Below are positions 51,849-62,079 of a stretch of DNA of 64,000 nucleotides, piece by piece. The notes under the pieces are model-generated. The model was not told the DNA's origin. It worked only from the letters and a program-made list of their open reading frames with translations, and ran no database searches. Position 1 is the stretch's first letter; the number at the start of each line of letters is the position of its first letter. Position numbers and translations under genes: made by a program. This DNA is from Bryobacterales bacterium (lineage in GTDB: Bacteria > Acidobacteriota > Terriglobia > Bryobacterales > Bryobacteraceae). The stretch is taken from NCBI GenBank assembly GCA_020851555.1, contig JADZCM010000009.1:1-64000 (forward strand), read 5' to 3'.

Positions 51849-54467
51849 ATGGCTGTGAACCTGAAATCGCTCATCGGAAAACTGAATGGATCGACGCGCA
51901 ACGCCCTGGAAGGGGCGGCCGGGCTGTGCCTGGCCCGCACGCACTACGACATTGAGATCGAGCACTACCTGTTGAAACTGCTGGATGCGGCGGGCGACGA
52001 TCTTGCCAAGATCCTCTCGCACTTCGAGGTGGACAAGTCCCGGCTGACCGGAGACCTCAACCGCAGCCTCGACAAGCTGAAGTCCGGCAACGCCAGAACG
52101 CCTGTGCTGAGCCCCAGCCTGCTCAAGATGCTCACCGAGGCGTGGACCATCGGCTCGATCGACTACAACGCCGCCCAGATCCGTTCGGGCTTCACGGTCC
52201 TGGCGCTGGTTGCCAACGAGGAACTGGCCCGGCTCATGCGCGAGACCAGCCGGGAGTTCCAGAAGATCCAGCCGGACAGCCTGCGCAAGGACTTCGAGGC
52301 CATCACCGCCGCCTCCCGCGAGACCGCCTCGACGGCGCGCGCGGAAGCGCCGGGCGCGGAAGGCGCTCCCCGGGCCGTGTCCGGCAAGACGCCGAACCTC
52401 GATCAGTTCACCGTCAACCTCACCGAGAACGCCAAGGCCGGGAAACTCGATCCGGTGCTCGGCCGCGATTTCGAGATCCGCCAGGTCATCGACATCCTGA
52501 TGCGCCGGCGCCAGAATAACCCGATTCTGACGGGGGAGGCGGGCGTTGGAAAGACTGCGGTCGTGGAGGGCTTCGCCCTGCGCGTCGCCGCCGGCGACGT
52601 GCCTCCGCCTCTGCGCAACGTGACCATCCGGACGCTGGACCTCGCGCTGCTCCAGGCGGGAGCCGGAGTCAAGGGTGAATTTGAGAACCGCCTGAAGGGC
52701 CTGATCGAGGAGGTGAAAGCCTCTCCCACTCCCATCATTCTCTTCATCGACGAGGCCCACACCATGATCGGCGCCGGGGGACAGGCCGGCCAGGGCGACG
52801 CGGCCAACCTGCTGAAGCCCGCCCTGGCCCGCGGCGAACTGCGGACCATCGCGGCCACCACCTGGTCGGAGTACAAAAAGTACTTCGAGAAGGATGCCGC
52901 CCTGGCCCGCCGGTTCCAGGTGGTGAAGGTGGAGGAGCCCACTGAAGAGCAGTGCATGGTCATGCTGCGCGGCGTCGGCGGCTCGCTCGAAAAGCACCAC
53001 GGCGTGCGCATTCTCCACGAGGCCATCACCTCCGCCGTGAAGTACTCCCACCGCTACCTGGCCGGACGGCAACTGCCCGACAAGGCGGTGAGCGTGCTGG
53101 ACACGGCGTGCGCCCGGTTGTCGCTGGGCCAGAGCGCGACCCCGCCCGCGATCGAGGACTTGACGCGCCAGTTGGACGACCTGGCCGTGCAGGAGCGCAT
53201 TCTGGCGCGCGAGTCCGCCGCCGGATCGGATCATGCCGAACGGCTGGCCCAGATCGCGGGACAGAGAGCGGATCTGGAGGCGAAGCTGGCCTCGCTGCGC
53301 GAGAAGTGGGACAAGACCAAGGAACTGGTGGAGAAGATCCGCGAGCTGAGGAACACGCTCGAGTCGGCGGCGGCGGAAGACGGCGCCACGCTGCGCGAGC
53401 AACTGAACAGGCTCAACGCGGAACTCGACGTTCTGGGCGGAGAAACGCCCCTCATGCGCGTATGCACGGACGAGCAGATCGTGGGCGAAGTGATTTCCGC
53501 CTGGACCGGCATACCGGTGGGGAAGATGCTCAAGGACGAGATCTCCACGGTGCTGGAGTTGTCCAGCCATTTGGGCCAGCGCGTCATCGGGCAAGACCAC
53601 GCGCTCCACGTCATCGGCCAGCGCATCGCGGCGTCGAGGGCGCGCCTGGAAGACCCCGGCAAGCCCGTAGGCGTTTTCATGCTGATCGGGCCGAGCGGCG
53701 TGGGGAAGACCGAGACGGCCCTGGCGCTGTCGGATCTGCTCTACGGTGGCGAGCGCAACCTGATCACCATCAACATGTCGGAGTTTCAGGAAGCCCACAC
53801 CGTGTCCACCCTGAAGGGATCTCCTCCGGGATACGTGGGCTACGGCGAAGGCGGGGTGCTCACCGAGGCGGTGCGGCGGCGGCCCTATTCGGTCGTGTTG
53901 CTCGACGAGGTGGAAAAGGCCCACCCCGACGTTCTGGAGCTGTTCTACCAGGTTTTTGACAAGGGAAACATGGAGGATGGCGAGGGCCGCGAAATCGATT
54001 TCAAGAACAACATCATCATCCTGACCACCAACGCCTGCACGGACGCGATGATGAGACTCTGCGCCGATCCGGAAACCATGCCCTCCCCCGAAGGGCTGGT
54101 CAAGGCGCTCAAGCCGGAGCTGAACAAGATCTTCAAGCCCGCGTTCCTCGGCCGCATGGTGCTGGTGCCCTTCTATCCGATCCGCGACGAGGCTCTCAAG
54201 CAGATCATCCGGCTCAAACTCGGGAAGATCAAACGGCGGCTGATGGAGAACCATGGAATCGAAATGGAGTACGATCCGGCGCTGCTGGATGAGGTGGCGA
54301 AGCGCTGCACCGAGGTGGAAAGCGGCGCCCGCAACGTGGACAACGTGCTGACCAACTCGATGCTGCCTGACATCTCGCGGCTGCTGCTGACCAGCATGGC
54401 CGAGGGGAAACGGATTTCCGCTTTGCGGGTGGGCGTGGGGACGGACGGTTCGTTCATCTACTCGTGA
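51849..54467 (+). CDS. tssH: T6SS sheath-recycling AAA+ ATPase TssH (ClpV)
   Basis: 872 residues. The N-terminal Clp-repeat domain (1-145) binds sheath in relatives. The first ATPase has GEAGVGKT (229-236), the second GPSGVGKTE (about 614-622), and the middle a coiled coil (about 430-540). It disassembles contracted TssBC for reuse. GAGAGGAGGACG precedes the ATG. Co-transcription with the other tss genes and a long N-domain separate it from housekeeping ClpB. Confidence 0.95.
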   Translation: MAVNLKSLIGKLNGSTRNALEGAAGLCLARTHYDIEIEHYLLKLLDAAGDDLAKILSHFEVDKSRLTGDLNRSLDKLKSGNARTPVLSPSLLKMLTEAWTIGSIDYNAAQIRSGFTVLALVANEELARLMRETSREFQKIQPDSLRKDFEAITAASRETASTARAEAPGAEGAPRAVSGKTPNLDQFTVNLTENAKAGKLDPVLGRDFEIRQVIDILMRRRQNNPILTGEAGVGKTAVVEGFALRVAAGDVPPPLRNVTIRTLDLALLQAGAGVKGEFENRLKGLIEEVKASPTPIILFIDEAHTMIGAGGQAGQGDAANLLKPALARGELRTIAATTWSEYKKYFEKDAALARRFQVVKVEEPTEEQCMVMLRGVGGSLEKHHGVRILHEAITSAVKYSHRYLAGRQLPDKAVSVLDTACARLSLGQSATPPAIEDLTRQLDDLAVQERILARESAAGSDHAERLAQIAGQRADLEAKLASLREKWDKTKELVEKIRELRNTLESAAAEDGATLREQLNRLNAELDVLGGETPLMRVCTDEQIVGEVISAWTGIPVGKMLKDEISTVLELSSHLGQRVIGQDHALHVIGQRIAASRARLEDPGKPVGVFMLIGPSGVGKTETALALSDLLYGGERNLITINMSEFQEAHTVSTLKGSPPGYVGYGEGGVLTEAVRRRPYSVVLLDEVEKAHPDVLELFYQVFDKGNMEDGEGREIDFKNNIIILTTNACTDAMMRLCADPETMPSPEGLVKALKPELNKIFKPAFLGRMVLVPFYPIRDEALKQIIRLKLGKIKRRLMENHGIEMEYDPALLDEVAKRCTEVESGARNVDNVLTNSMLPDISRLLLTSMAEGKRISALRVGVGTDGSFIYS

Positions 54468-54480
54468 CCGGGAGACCGCC

Positions 54481-55491
54481 ATGTGCCTGAGAACCCGGGG
54501 AAGAGCGCCGGGACCGGAGGGTGGGCCCGCCGCGCTGGGGCCGGGCGCGCCCCGGTCGAGGCACACTCCGGCTGCGTGGCGTCCGGGGCCGGCGGGACTG
54601 CGCGATTCCGGCGCGGCGCTGGTGGCGGAGACCGAGACGGCGGGAGTTGAGAGCGACGCCGGCTCGGCCGCGGCGGTCGTGGAACTCGTGGAACCCGAAC
54701 CGGTTTTCGGACAGCCCACCGCGCTTCGAGACGTGGACTTGCCGCTCTTCGCCGGAGAAGGCGCCCTGCCGGCCGCCGCCGACGTGGTGCAAGGGGCGCT
54801 CGACAACTGCCCCGTGGCGGCCATCCTGGCCGCGCTGGCGCACGTGGACCCGGAGTCGGTTGTGGGGATGGTTCAAAGGAGCACCGCGGACGTCCGCTCG
54901 CGGCGGAGCTCGGATCCTCCCGGCAGCGCCACCTACCGGACCAGCCGCCTGTATACGGTTCAATTCCGATCGGGAGGCCCCGTCCGCGTCAGCAGTTACC
55001 TGTATTACACGCAGGGCGCGATCGCGTACGCCCATTCTCCGGAGGACAGGGCCGCCTGGATGAGCTACATCGAGAAGGCCTACGCCATGATGCGCGGAGG
55101 CGGCAGCTATAACCGGCTGGGCAGAACCACCCACCTGGGCGAGGCGCCGACCGTAAACCGCGTCATGGAGGACCTGGCCGGAACGTACGACTTCGCCGAC
55201 CTTGCCGAGAACCAGATGTACCGCTCCGGGGCGGATGCCGTTCCACTGACCGACGCCATGCTCAGGGACATGCTGGGCCGCGCGGACCGGCGGGCGACGG
55301 TGGCGGCCTCGGCGAGTTCCGGCGTTCCGGCGGGCGTGGTTCCGAACCACGCTTACACGGTCCTGAATCGCAGCCGGGCCGCGGTTCGGCTCCGCAACCC
55401 GCAGGGCGGTTCCGGCGCGGAGGTTTCGTTCACCATGGAAGAATTCAGGAGCATCTTCAGGGCGGTACTCCAGGCTCAGCCCGAAGGCTAG
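54481..55491 (+). CDS. Calpain-like cysteine protease, candidate T6SS effector
   Basis: 336 residues. The first 95 are Pro/Gly/Ala-rich and disordered. The rest reads as a peptidase C2 (calpain) domain: Q104 and C110 in VQGALDNCPVAAILAALAH, WMSYIEKAYAMMRGG (calpain EKAYAK block), H290 in PNHAYTVLN and N306 in VRLRNPQGG. All catalytic residues are kept. There is no signal peptide. It lies 13 nt after tssH and 36 nt before vgrG, so delivery by the VgrG spike is likely. No cognate immunity gene is obvious directly beside it. The calpain assignment is from motifs, the effector role from context. Confidence 0.75.
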   Translation: MCLRTRGRAPGPEGGPAALGPGAPRSRHTPAAWRPGPAGLRDSGAALVAETETAGVESDAGSAAAVVELVEPEPVFGQPTALRDVDLPLFAGEGALPAAADVVQGALDNCPVAAILAALAHVDPESVVGMVQRSTADVRSRRSSDPPGSATYRTSRLYTVQFRSGGPVRVSSYLYYTQGAIAYAHSPEDRAAWMSYIEKAYAMMRGGGSYNRLGRTTHLGEAPTVNRVMEDLAGTYDFADLAENQMYRSGADAVPLTDAMLRDMLGRADRRATVAASASSGVPAGVVPNHAYTVLNRSRAAVRLRNPQGGSGAEVSFTMEEFRSIFRAVLQAQPEG

Positions 55492-55527
55492 GGCTGGGCG
55501 GGGAGCAACGCCGCAGGCAGGGAGACA

Positions 55528-57450
55528 ATGGCGGATACTTTCACGCAGGCCGAACGCTTAATCAGGATCGAGACCCCGTTGGGGCCCGATACCTTGTTGT
55601 TGCGGAGCTTCACCGGCACGGAGGGGATCTCCAGGCTGTTCCGCTTCCACCTGGACATGATGTCCGAGGAACCGGCCATCGATTTCGACCGGATCATCGG
55701 GCAAAACGTCACTGTGGCCGTGCGCCTCGCCGACGGCTCCTCATACCGCTTCTTCAACGGGCACATCAGCCGGTTCGTTCAGTTGCCGGGGGAGGGGCGC
55801 CTGGCCCGCTACCAGGCCGACATGGTTCCCTGGCTGTGGTTTCTCACGCGGACGTCGGATTGCCGGATCTTTCAGAACAAGTCGGTTCCGGACATCGTGC
55901 AGGAGGTTTTCCAGGACCTGGGCTTTCAGGACTTTGAACCTCAACTCCAGGGCGCCTACGAACCCTGGGAGTACTGCGTACAATACCGCGAGACGGCCTT
56001 CAATTTCGTGTCCCGACTGCTGGAGCAGGAGGGCATCTTCTATTTCTTCCGCCACGAGAACGGAAAGCACGTGATGGTGCTGGCGGACGCGCCGTCGGCG
56101 CACCGGCCGTGTCCGGACATGCCCTCCGCCCGGTACGATCACGTAGTCGGCCGTGGGTACCGCAGAGACGAGGATGTCGTGCTCCAGTGGCGGTCGGGCC
56201 AGGAGATGCGCCCGGGCAAGTACGCCCTCAATGACTACAACTTCCTCACCCCGCGAACCAGTCTGCTGTGCGGTGTGGACAGCCGCATCGACCAGGGCGG
56301 CAATCTGCGCTACGAGGTCTACGACTATCCGGGCGAGTACCTGCAACGCGGCCAGGGCGACGCCCTGGTCCGCCTCCGCATGGAAGAGCAGGAATTGCCG
56401 CACGCCGTCGTGGAAGGGGAGAGCAACTGCCGGGCGTTCGCCTCCGGATTCCGCTTCGAACTCCGAGATCACGAACGCCGGGACCAGAACGGGCAATACG
56501 TCCTGACATCAATCACCCACAACGCCCATTCGGGAGGCTTCTTCAGCGACCGTCCCGCGGAGGACGCCTCCTACTCCAACACCTTCGTCTGCACCCCCTT
56601 CTCGGTCGCGTTCCGCCCTCCCCGAGTCACGGCCAAGCCCGTGGTGCAAGGCCCTCAGACCGCCGTGGTGGTGGGCCCCTCCGGCGAGGAGATCCACACC
56701 GACGCGCACAGCCGCGTCCGGGTCCAGTTTCATTGGGACCGGCGGGGCAACCGCGACGAAAAGAGCTCCTGTTTCATCCGGGTTTCTCAGCCCTGGGCGG
56801 GCAAAGCCTGGGGCGCCATCATGATCCCCAGGATCGGGCAGGAGGTGGTGGTCGATTTTCTGGAGGGCGATCCGGACCGGCCCCTCATCACCGGCCGGGT
56901 GTACAACGCCGACCAGATGCCGCCCTATAGTCTGCCGGCGAACCAGACCCAAAGCGGAATCAAGTCGCGCAGCTCCAAAGGCGGCAGCAGCGCCAATTTC
57001 AATGAGATCCGGTTCGAGGACAAGAAAGGACAGGAGCTGCTTACCATCCACGCCGAGCGCAATCTATCCACCTCGGTGGAAGCGGACGAATTCCGCAGTG
57101 TGGGGAGGAACCGCTCGACCACCATCAAAAAGGACGAGACGCTGATCGTCAGTGATGGGAACCGCAAGGAGACTCTCGAGAAAGGCAACGACACGCTGGA
57201 GATCTGGCAAGGCAACCGCGACACAACGTTGATGCAGGGCGACGACTGTCTGCTTGTCCAGACGGGGAACATTGAGGTTGAGGCGCCGGCCGGCAAGCAC
57301 AATCTGACCGCCAGGGAGGTGCTGACCACCGGCTTGGTCGGCATCACCCTCACCTGCGGCGGAAGCACGATCAAGCTGACTCCCGCCAGCATCGACATCA
57401 CCAGTCCGCTCATCAACATCAAGGGCGGCCTGGTCAAGATCAACTGCTGA
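55528..57450 (+). CDS. vgrG: T6SS spike protein VgrG (TssI)
   Basis: 640 residues. The gp27-like head starts RIETPLGPDTLLLRSFTGTEGISRLF (key part GTEGISRLFRFHLDM). The gp5 OB-fold follows at about 380-470 with VRVQFHWDRRGNRDEKSSCFIRVSQPWAGKAWG (key part QPWAGKAWGAIMIPRIGQE). A long beta-helix blade forms the tip (ETLEKGNDTLEIWQGN). There is no extra C-terminal enzyme domain. A PAAR protein gene comes next, as expected for the tip. Confidence 0.95.
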   Translation: MADTFTQAERLIRIETPLGPDTLLLRSFTGTEGISRLFRFHLDMMSEEPAIDFDRIIGQNVTVAVRLADGSSYRFFNGHISRFVQLPGEGRLARYQADMVPWLWFLTRTSDCRIFQNKSVPDIVQEVFQDLGFQDFEPQLQGAYEPWEYCVQYRETAFNFVSRLLEQEGIFYFFRHENGKHVMVLADAPSAHRPCPDMPSARYDHVVGRGYRRDEDVVLQWRSGQEMRPGKYALNDYNFLTPRTSLLCGVDSRIDQGGNLRYEVYDYPGEYLQRGQGDALVRLRMEEQELPHAVVEGESNCRAFASGFRFELRDHERRDQNGQYVLTSITHNAHSGGFFSDRPAEDASYSNTFVCTPFSVAFRPPRVTAKPVVQGPQTAVVVGPSGEEIHTDAHSRVRVQFHWDRRGNRDEKSSCFIRVSQPWAGKAWGAIMIPRIGQEVVVDFLEGDPDRPLITGRVYNADQMPPYSLPANQTQSGIKSRSSKGGSSANFNEIRFEDKKGQELLTIHAERNLSTSVEADEFRSVGRNRSTTIKKDETLIVSDGNRKETLEKGNDTLEIWQGNRDTTLMQGDDCLLVQTGNIEVEAPAGKHNLTAREVLTTGLVGITLTCGGSTIKLTPASIDITSPLINIKGGLVKINC

Positions 57451-57458
57451 GGCCAGAG

Positions 57459-58463
57459 ATGAAACCGGCTGCCCGTCTTGGCGATATGCACGCATGCCCG
57501 ATGGTCACACCGGGCCTCCCGCCGGTGCCGCACGTAGGCGGACCGATCCTTCCGGCTTGCGCCCCGACCGTGCTGGTCGGCGGCCCGCCCCAGGCGCGAG
57601 TATCCGACATGGCGACCTGCGTCGGGCCGCCGGACGTGATCGCCATGGGCGCCGCCACGGTGCTGGTACAGGGACTGCCCGCCGCACGCCTGCTGGACAA
57701 CACCGCGCACGGGGGCGCGATCATGGCGGGGCTGCCAACCGTCCTGATCGGCGGCCCAACCTTCAGCGCCCGGCCGGTGAAGCTGTCCTTCCACCTCCGG
57801 TTTGGACTGCCGCCCTGGGAGTATCGCCTGGATTACGGCGACTCCATCCAGATACGGCCCGATCCCAACGACCCGAATTATCAAAGCCGCGCGCTGGCGG
57901 CGCTCATCCGCATGGATACCACCCCCACCATGCACAAGGCTTTCGACGCCATCGAACGCAGCGGCCACACGGTCACGATCGAGAACTACCACCCGGGCCC
58001 CGGCGACGATCCTTACAACGCATATTGTAAGTCGCACGACATCGGCAACGCGATGAAGTCGGGCAAGGGCTCGGATTCCACCGTCGTGTGGAATCCGGAC
58101 GTCCAGGGCTTCGGCCCTCCGGGGACGACTCCCGACTGGCAGCAGCCGGGATCCGACGTCATCCTGGGCCACGAGTTGATCCACGCCACCCATAACGCCA
58201 CCGGAGATCATGGCGACAACTGGAAGAACGACGTTGCCGTGAACGAAGAGCGGAACACCGTGGGCCTGCCGGCTCAGACCTACAACTACCCCGGAGATCC
58301 GGACGGCTATGATGGAACCGCCCTGCCCGACACAACCGGCGAGCCATATACCGAGAACGGTCTGCGGAAGGACTACCGCGACCACGGCATCGATTCGCCC
58401 GTGACGGGAAAACCGCCGGAACCCAGGCCTTCCTACTATTCGAGTTCGCCGCCCGTTTTTTGA
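57459..58463 (+). CDS. PAAR protein fused to an M91 (NleD-like) zinc metallopeptidase, candidate T6SS effector
   Basis: 334 residues. Residues 1-105 are a PAAR cone (AARLGDMHACPMVTPG, VLVGGPPQARVSDMATCVGPPD-type ARVSDMATCVGPPD, PTVLIGGP). Residues 125-334 carry HELIH (H238, E239, H242) in VILGHELIHATHNATG, then NEERNTVGL (262-270) and PYTENGLRKDYRD (296-308), the pattern of peptidase M91 effectors related to E. coli NleD. It would ride on the tip of the vgrG product. The stop overlaps a possible TTG of the lipoprotein gene. Metallopeptidase activity is expected but the target is unknown. Confidence 0.82.
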   Translation: MKPAARLGDMHACPMVTPGLPPVPHVGGPILPACAPTVLVGGPPQARVSDMATCVGPPDVIAMGAATVLVQGLPAARLLDNTAHGGAIMAGLPTVLIGGPTFSARPVKLSFHLRFGLPPWEYRLDYGDSIQIRPDPNDPNYQSRALAALIRMDTTPTMHKAFDAIERSGHTVTIENYHPGPGDDPYNAYCKSHDIGNAMKSGKGSDSTVVWNPDVQGFGPPGTTPDWQQPGSDVILGHELIHATHNATGDHGDNWKNDVAVNEERNTVGLPAQTYNYPGDPDGYDGTALPDTTGEPYTENGLRKDYRDHGIDSPVTGKPPEPRPSYYSSSPPVF

Positions 58464-58468
58464 GTTGG

Positions 58469-59107
58469 ATGCATATGACTTTGCCGGCCCGTCTGGTTCC
58501 GCTCCTGGCCGCGGCCTCGTTGGCGGCGTGCGGCGGCGGGCCACGGGCGCAACATTTGGAGAAACCTGCCATGGCTAATGAAGCGACTCTCTCGGCGGCT
58601 CTCAGCGCCACGCGGGAAGAACTGAGAATCGAGTACCTGGTCAGCAACACGAGCCCCTCGGGGCTGTTTCTGATCGATGTCTCCGTGCGGCCCACTCCTG
58701 ACGGAACGTCGGTTGAAACCGGCGTCCCGCGGCTGGAGCTTACGCCGCAGCGGCAGGTGCTCCTGCTGTACCGGCTCCGCCAACCGGACCGCAGCCGCAG
58801 TTACGCTGTGCCGCCGAGCGCGTTCGCCGCCTTGCTGGAGAGCGGCCGGAGCAGGAAGGTCTCGGCCTCTGTCCGCTTCCCGTTGATCGCCACGAACCTC
58901 CCGCCCTCGAAGGAGGTTCAGGAAGCGGTTTGTGACCGCGTAGCCCTTATCCTGGGATACGTGCCCGTTCCCGCCGTTCCCGCCGCGGTGGAAACCGAAG
59001 TCGCCGGTGTGAAGCTGTGGCGGCTGCCGCCGGACGCGTGGCGCCATCAGAAGGAACTCAGATTCGAAGCTGTGGTGCCGAACCTCCGGGTGCTGGTGAA
59101 CAAGTAG
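58469..59107 (+). CDS. Lipoprotein, candidate immunity protein
   Basis: 212 residues. VPLLAAASLAACGGG is a lipoprotein signal with lipobox LAAC; the residue after Cys is Gly, which favours the outer membrane. The mature part is a beta-rich domain (ELRIEYLVSNTSPSGLFLIDVSV, key part YLVSNTSPSGLFLID). I know no family. ATG 58469 is used; TTG 58460 overlaps the effector stop (TTGA). Its place right after the M91 effector suggests a periplasmic immunity protein. It could also be an unrelated lipoprotein. Confidence 0.6.
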   Translation: MHMTLPARLVPLLAAASLAACGGGPRAQHLEKPAMANEATLSAALSATREELRIEYLVSNTSPSGLFLIDVSVRPTPDGTSVETGVPRLELTPQRQVLLLYRLRQPDRSRSYAVPPSAFAALLESGRSRKVSASVRFPLIATNLPPSKEVQEAVCDRVALILGYVPVPAVPAAVETEVAGVKLWRLPPDAWRHQKELRFEAVVPNLRVLVNK

Positions 59108-59125
59108 GCGGAGCCGGCTTCTCCC

Positions 59126-60781
<1,656 letters not shown>

Positions 60782-60914
60782 TGAGATCAAGGCCCTCCTC
60801 GGGCCGCCCCGCCCGCGGGCAAAGCCCGATAGATAGTGTAACCCAGCAGTGCTGTGGCATAATTGGCGTCATAATCTGGCTGGGTTGTCTAAGAATACCG
60901 GGGGGAGTGGACGG

Positions 60915-61463
60915 ATGAAACTACGCTGGGAGTTCAGACTGAGTTTGTTATCGCTGCTGGCGCTTCTGGCAAGCGGCTGCGGCAACAGCGGCCGAAGCGC
61001 CGCGCCGCAGAGCGGCCCGTCCGTGGCAGCCTCGCCCGCGGTCAAAGTGAGCAAGGACAATCCCTGCTCAGTTTTGTCGCCTGCCGAGGTTGGGGAGATC
61101 CTGGGCCTCCCATCCGAAATGCGGGAGATCGTGGATGAGGCGACTTGCCACTATCACTTCAAGCCCGCCGGCGGCGGCCGGCCGGAGGCGGCGTCCGAAG
61201 AGACTTACATCGAAGTCAAGATCCACTGGACGGGCGGCCGGACGGCGGTGCTGGCAACGCGCCTGGCCGGGAAGCTGCTGGGGGGCGGCTCCGGCGGTTT
61301 CGAGAAACTGGCGGGTATTGGAGACGAAGCCTGGGCCGCCCCTTACGGCGCGTACCTCGCATTCTCCAAGGGCGACGTTGGGGTCGAGATCGACATGCGC
61401 ATGCTGCCGGGCGAGAAGGACAAGGCAATCCGCCTGGCTAAGCTTATCGCCAGCCGAGTCTAA
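60915..61463 (+). CDS. Lipoprotein, DUF3558-like
   Basis: 182 residues from the ATG with GGGGGGAG ten bases upstream. LLSLLALLASGC is the lipobox signal. The mature domain begins NPCSVLSPAEVGEILGLP, as in DUF3558-type proteins, and has a second Cys in EATCHYHF that may pair with the first. Ends with EKDKAIRLAKLIA. The function is unknown; it is likely on the periplasmic side. It is divergent from the Ser/Thr kinase. Confidence 0.65.
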   Translation: MKLRWEFRLSLLSLLALLASGCGNSGRSAAPQSGPSVAASPAVKVSKDNPCSVLSPAEVGEILGLPSEMREIVDEATCHYHFKPAGGGRPEAASEETYIEVKIHWTGGRTAVLATRLAGKLLGGGSGGFEKLAGIGDEAWAAPYGAYLAFSKGDVGVEIDMRMLPGEKDKAIRLAKLIASRV

Positions 61464-61629
61464 CGGATAACCTGGGCTTGGGAGGGCGCCTGGCGGGCCG
61501 AGATGGCCTGGATACCTCCGAAGCGTGTCATCCGGAAGCTGCGGCACGCCCGTTGCGGTACGGCCGGATCATCAAAGCCGCGGGCTGGCCTCGGGACGCA
61601 CGAGACAGAGCGGCGCCACGCTTCGCGTC

Positions 61630-62079
61630 TCAGGCCGAGGGGCGGCACGCACGCCGGAAGGCCAGCGCCGTCAGGAGCAGCGAGAGCAGCAGCAGCGTGC
61701 TGTCGCGGGCCAGCGTATAGGCCGAGAGCGGATCCCCCGGGCCGAAGCAGCCGCACTCGATCTGCATGCCTTTCACGTAGGAGCGCACCAGCACCGCCAG
61801 AAAAGCCGCCAGCAGGGCCGAGGCGGCCGACGCCGCCCAGCGCAGCCACACGCCGCTGATCAGCCAGAGGCCCAGCGCCAATTCCGCCCACGGCAGGGTC
61901 CGCGCCACGAACTCGACCGCCCCTGGCGGCAGCAACTGGTAAGCTTCCACCGTCATGGCAACCTGAATCCACGGCTGCGTGAGCTTGGTCCACGCCGCGT
62001 AAAGGAACATCAGCCCCATGGCAAGCCGCAGCGCCACGGTGAGCCGGCGGATGAACGTGCTACTTAGAGAGAAGCTCAT
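61630..62079 (-). CDS. MauE/DoxX-like membrane protein
   Basis: 149 residues from the ATG at 62079, four helices. AMGLMFLYAAWTKLTQP and WAELALGLWLISGVWLRW are typical of DoxX/MauE proteins, and ECGCFGP carries the Cys pair seen in MauE-type disulfide carriers. Start overlaps the end of the DsbA-like gene by 20 nt. The pair probably moves electrons to or from a periplasmic thioredoxin-fold protein, in the manner of a simplified DsbD/DsbB; this is inference. The gap 61464-61629 holds nothing I recognise. Confidence 0.75.
   Translation of the reverse strand: MSFSLSSTFIRRLTVALRLAMGLMFLYAAWTKLTQPWIQVAMTVEAYQLLPPGAVEFVARTLPWAELALGLWLISGVWLRWAASAASALLAAFLAVLVRSYVKGMQIECGCFGPGDPLSAYTLARDSTLLLLSLLLTALAFRRACRPSA

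Noticed and set aside
50688-54824. A very long open frame (about 1378 codons) on the minus strand across tssG and tssH
   Set aside because: It is the mirror of GC-rich codon use in tssF-tssH; the product is low-complexity and His/Arg/Gln-rich without known motifs, while the plus-strand proteins are unmistakable.
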